Under the pieces are notes generated by a model, which ran no database searches, was not told the origin of the DNA, and saw only the letters and a list, made by a program, of their open reading frames with translations. Below, piece by piece: positions 51,408 to 52,500 of a DNA stretch of 52,500 nucleotides (the first letter of the stretch is position 1; every line of letters begins with the position of its first letter). A program made the translations under genes and the position numbers. Source of the stretch: Chara braunii (lineage: Eukaryota > Streptophyta > Charophyceae > Charales > Characeae); contig BFEA01000167.1 in the NCBI GenBank assembly GCA_003427395.1, forward strand, positions 2,329,205 to 2,381,704, written 5' to 3'.

Positions 51408-52313
51408 AAATCCCAGATTGCAAAATCACATTGAAAGCCAACAAGTCCAAACACTGTCCAAAAAGCAGTAATGCACTGATATTCCACCAATGGAGAAACA
51501 AAGCACTAAATCCGAATGTCGATGAGAGCATACTCTCTCCACCACCAACATATGTATCCAGAGTCCTTCCTCCTACTTGGTGCTCAGCGCCCAGACTACG
51601 ATCACACAGCTTGCTAGCAGCCTACGAATTGACAATGCATCCAGTTGATGTCAGCAGTGGAACCGAAGTACATGAAGATGTCGACCCTTGTAGACAATTG
51701 CCATGAAGACCACCGCCACCTCCCGCTGATTGTCCAAGCCCAAGCCCGGCTACGTGGGCTGGGCTATGGCGCTGCCCTCATCAGCGCCCTGCTTACTGCA
51801 CAACCGCACGAGCGCGCGCACACTTGCCATGCACTAGCGCAGCAGCACGCAAGCGCAAACTCTAGCAGCGCTGCTGCATCATCATGCAAGTGCCCGATCC
51901 CCGACTCTGAGCCCTGGCCTTTCCTATATTGGAAGTGGCAGGTGCTCGCCCTGCCTTCCCCACGTGAGGCCAAGTTCTAGTAGCTTCAGTCTTGGCCAAA
52001 GTGTCTGCGCCCAGGCCCGTTTAGACAGTGGCCTGGGACCGGATTGGTTAGGCATGCCCAACCACCCAGGCTCAAACGTGGTATGCTCCCTGCTTTGGCC
52101 ACGTTGCTGGAAGGGCCTGGAAGGCTCATGAATATTTCGGGCACTCACGAGCAAGGCGGATGTAACCAACTGGCGCATGGCAACTGTCTGGTGCCGACCA
52201 AGATTTGCGAAAATTGTCGAGTTCAGGACACATTGAGATTCAGGGGGCCCGCCTCCACTTAGGGCGGGCAAGCGCCTGACGCAGGGCCCTACGCCGAGGC
52301 AATAACCCTCGCA
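51408..52313 (-). repeat. 5' LTR of element C, outer part, with right LINE-B target duplication
   Basis: 51408-51420 is the right target-site duplication. From there to 52313 the sequence follows the 3' LTR at 32004-32983, lacking about 90 bases around 51700. The end (CCTCGCA) is followed by ACAC, the element's own target duplication. Open frames are shared with the other LTR and are not genes. Confidence 0.9.
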
Positions 52314-52317
52314 ACAC

Positions 52318-52500
52318 CCCCTATGAGGTCGATAAGTTGAAACAAACAGAAATTTGAACCAACATTCTATACAAACAGCAAAAGTCCGAGCCAATATTCA
52401 AATTTCAAGCCACGATTCAATCCAAGATTCCAGCCATGATTCGAGCCAAGACTTGAGCAAAGAACATCCAAGCAAAAGTCCAAGCACCTGACGCATCCCC
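52318..52500. other. Right edge of the window, degenerate repeat, no gene
   Basis: AGCCANNATTC-like phrases recur every 14-18 bases from about 52390 to 52460. No coding frame. Possibly the sequence into which element C inserted. Confidence 0.4.

Larger units (their letters stand above)
31960..52313 (-). mobile_element. Element C: chromodomain Ty3/gypsy element, interrupted by LINE-B
   Basis: Minus-strand order: 5' LTR (52313-51421 plus 40132-40088), tRNA-iMet PBS, gag, zinc knuckle, protease, RT, RNase H, integrase, chromodomain remnant, polypurine tract, 3' LTR (32983-31960). Both LTRs are TG...CA. The four bases ACAC flank both ends (31956-31959 and 52314-52317), a likely target-site duplication. 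Without the LINE the element is about 9.1 kb. All coding frames are broken and the LTRs differ at roughly 6-7 percent of sites by eye, so this insertion is fairly old. Confidence 0.85.

Overview
The window is eukaryotic and consists almost entirely of nested, mostly broken retrotransposons. I see no host protein gene, rRNA or tRNA gene, and no CRISPR array. A green-lineage (streptophyte) origin is likely. Long Ty3/gypsy elements use tRNA-Asp and tRNA-iMet primers, one carries a chromodomain, the LINEs are of the L1 type with a zf-RVT tail, and a plant-type TTTAGGG motif lies in a LINE 3' region. A large-genome charophyte alga such as Chara would fit, but that is inference.

Region 1 (1-16353, minus strand) is element A1, a Ty3/gypsy-like element. 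From its 5' end it has a truncated 5' LTR, a tRNA-Asp primer-binding site, an Arg-rich ORF, a compact array of nine small same-strand genes (14105 down to 9011), gag, protease, RT-RNase H-integrase, a polypurine tract, and the start of a very long 3' LTR that runs off the window. Many of the array genes are paralogues of each other. They are packed with start/stop overlaps or gaps of a few bases, like a bacterial operon. I recognise no known family in them. This is the most interesting feature of the window.

Region 2 (16411-26616, plus strand) is A2, a second copy of the same family in opposite orientation. It is cut inside gag and keeps protease, pol and a complete 5.1-kb 3' LTR full of microsatellites and tandem duplications. 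Both copies keep the same -1 frame overlap at the protease/RT boundary, with a TTTTTTG slippery site. Intact element A would be about 23.5 kb.

Region 3 (26617-31507, plus) is LINE-A, a decayed L1-type LINE with endonuclease, RT and zf-RVT remnants and a CCGGACA-rich 3' end.

Region 4 (31960-52313, minus) is element C, a chromodomain-bearing Ty3/gypsy element with 1-kb LTRs and a 4-bp target duplication. Its 5' LTR is split by LINE-B (40133-51407, plus), an apparently full-length 11.3-kb L1-type LINE flanked by a 13-bp target-site duplication.

Order of events: element C inserted first and LINE-B later inserted into its LTR. A1 and A2 are very similar to each other, and each carries its own lesions. 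Lengths, identities and alignments here were judged by eye.
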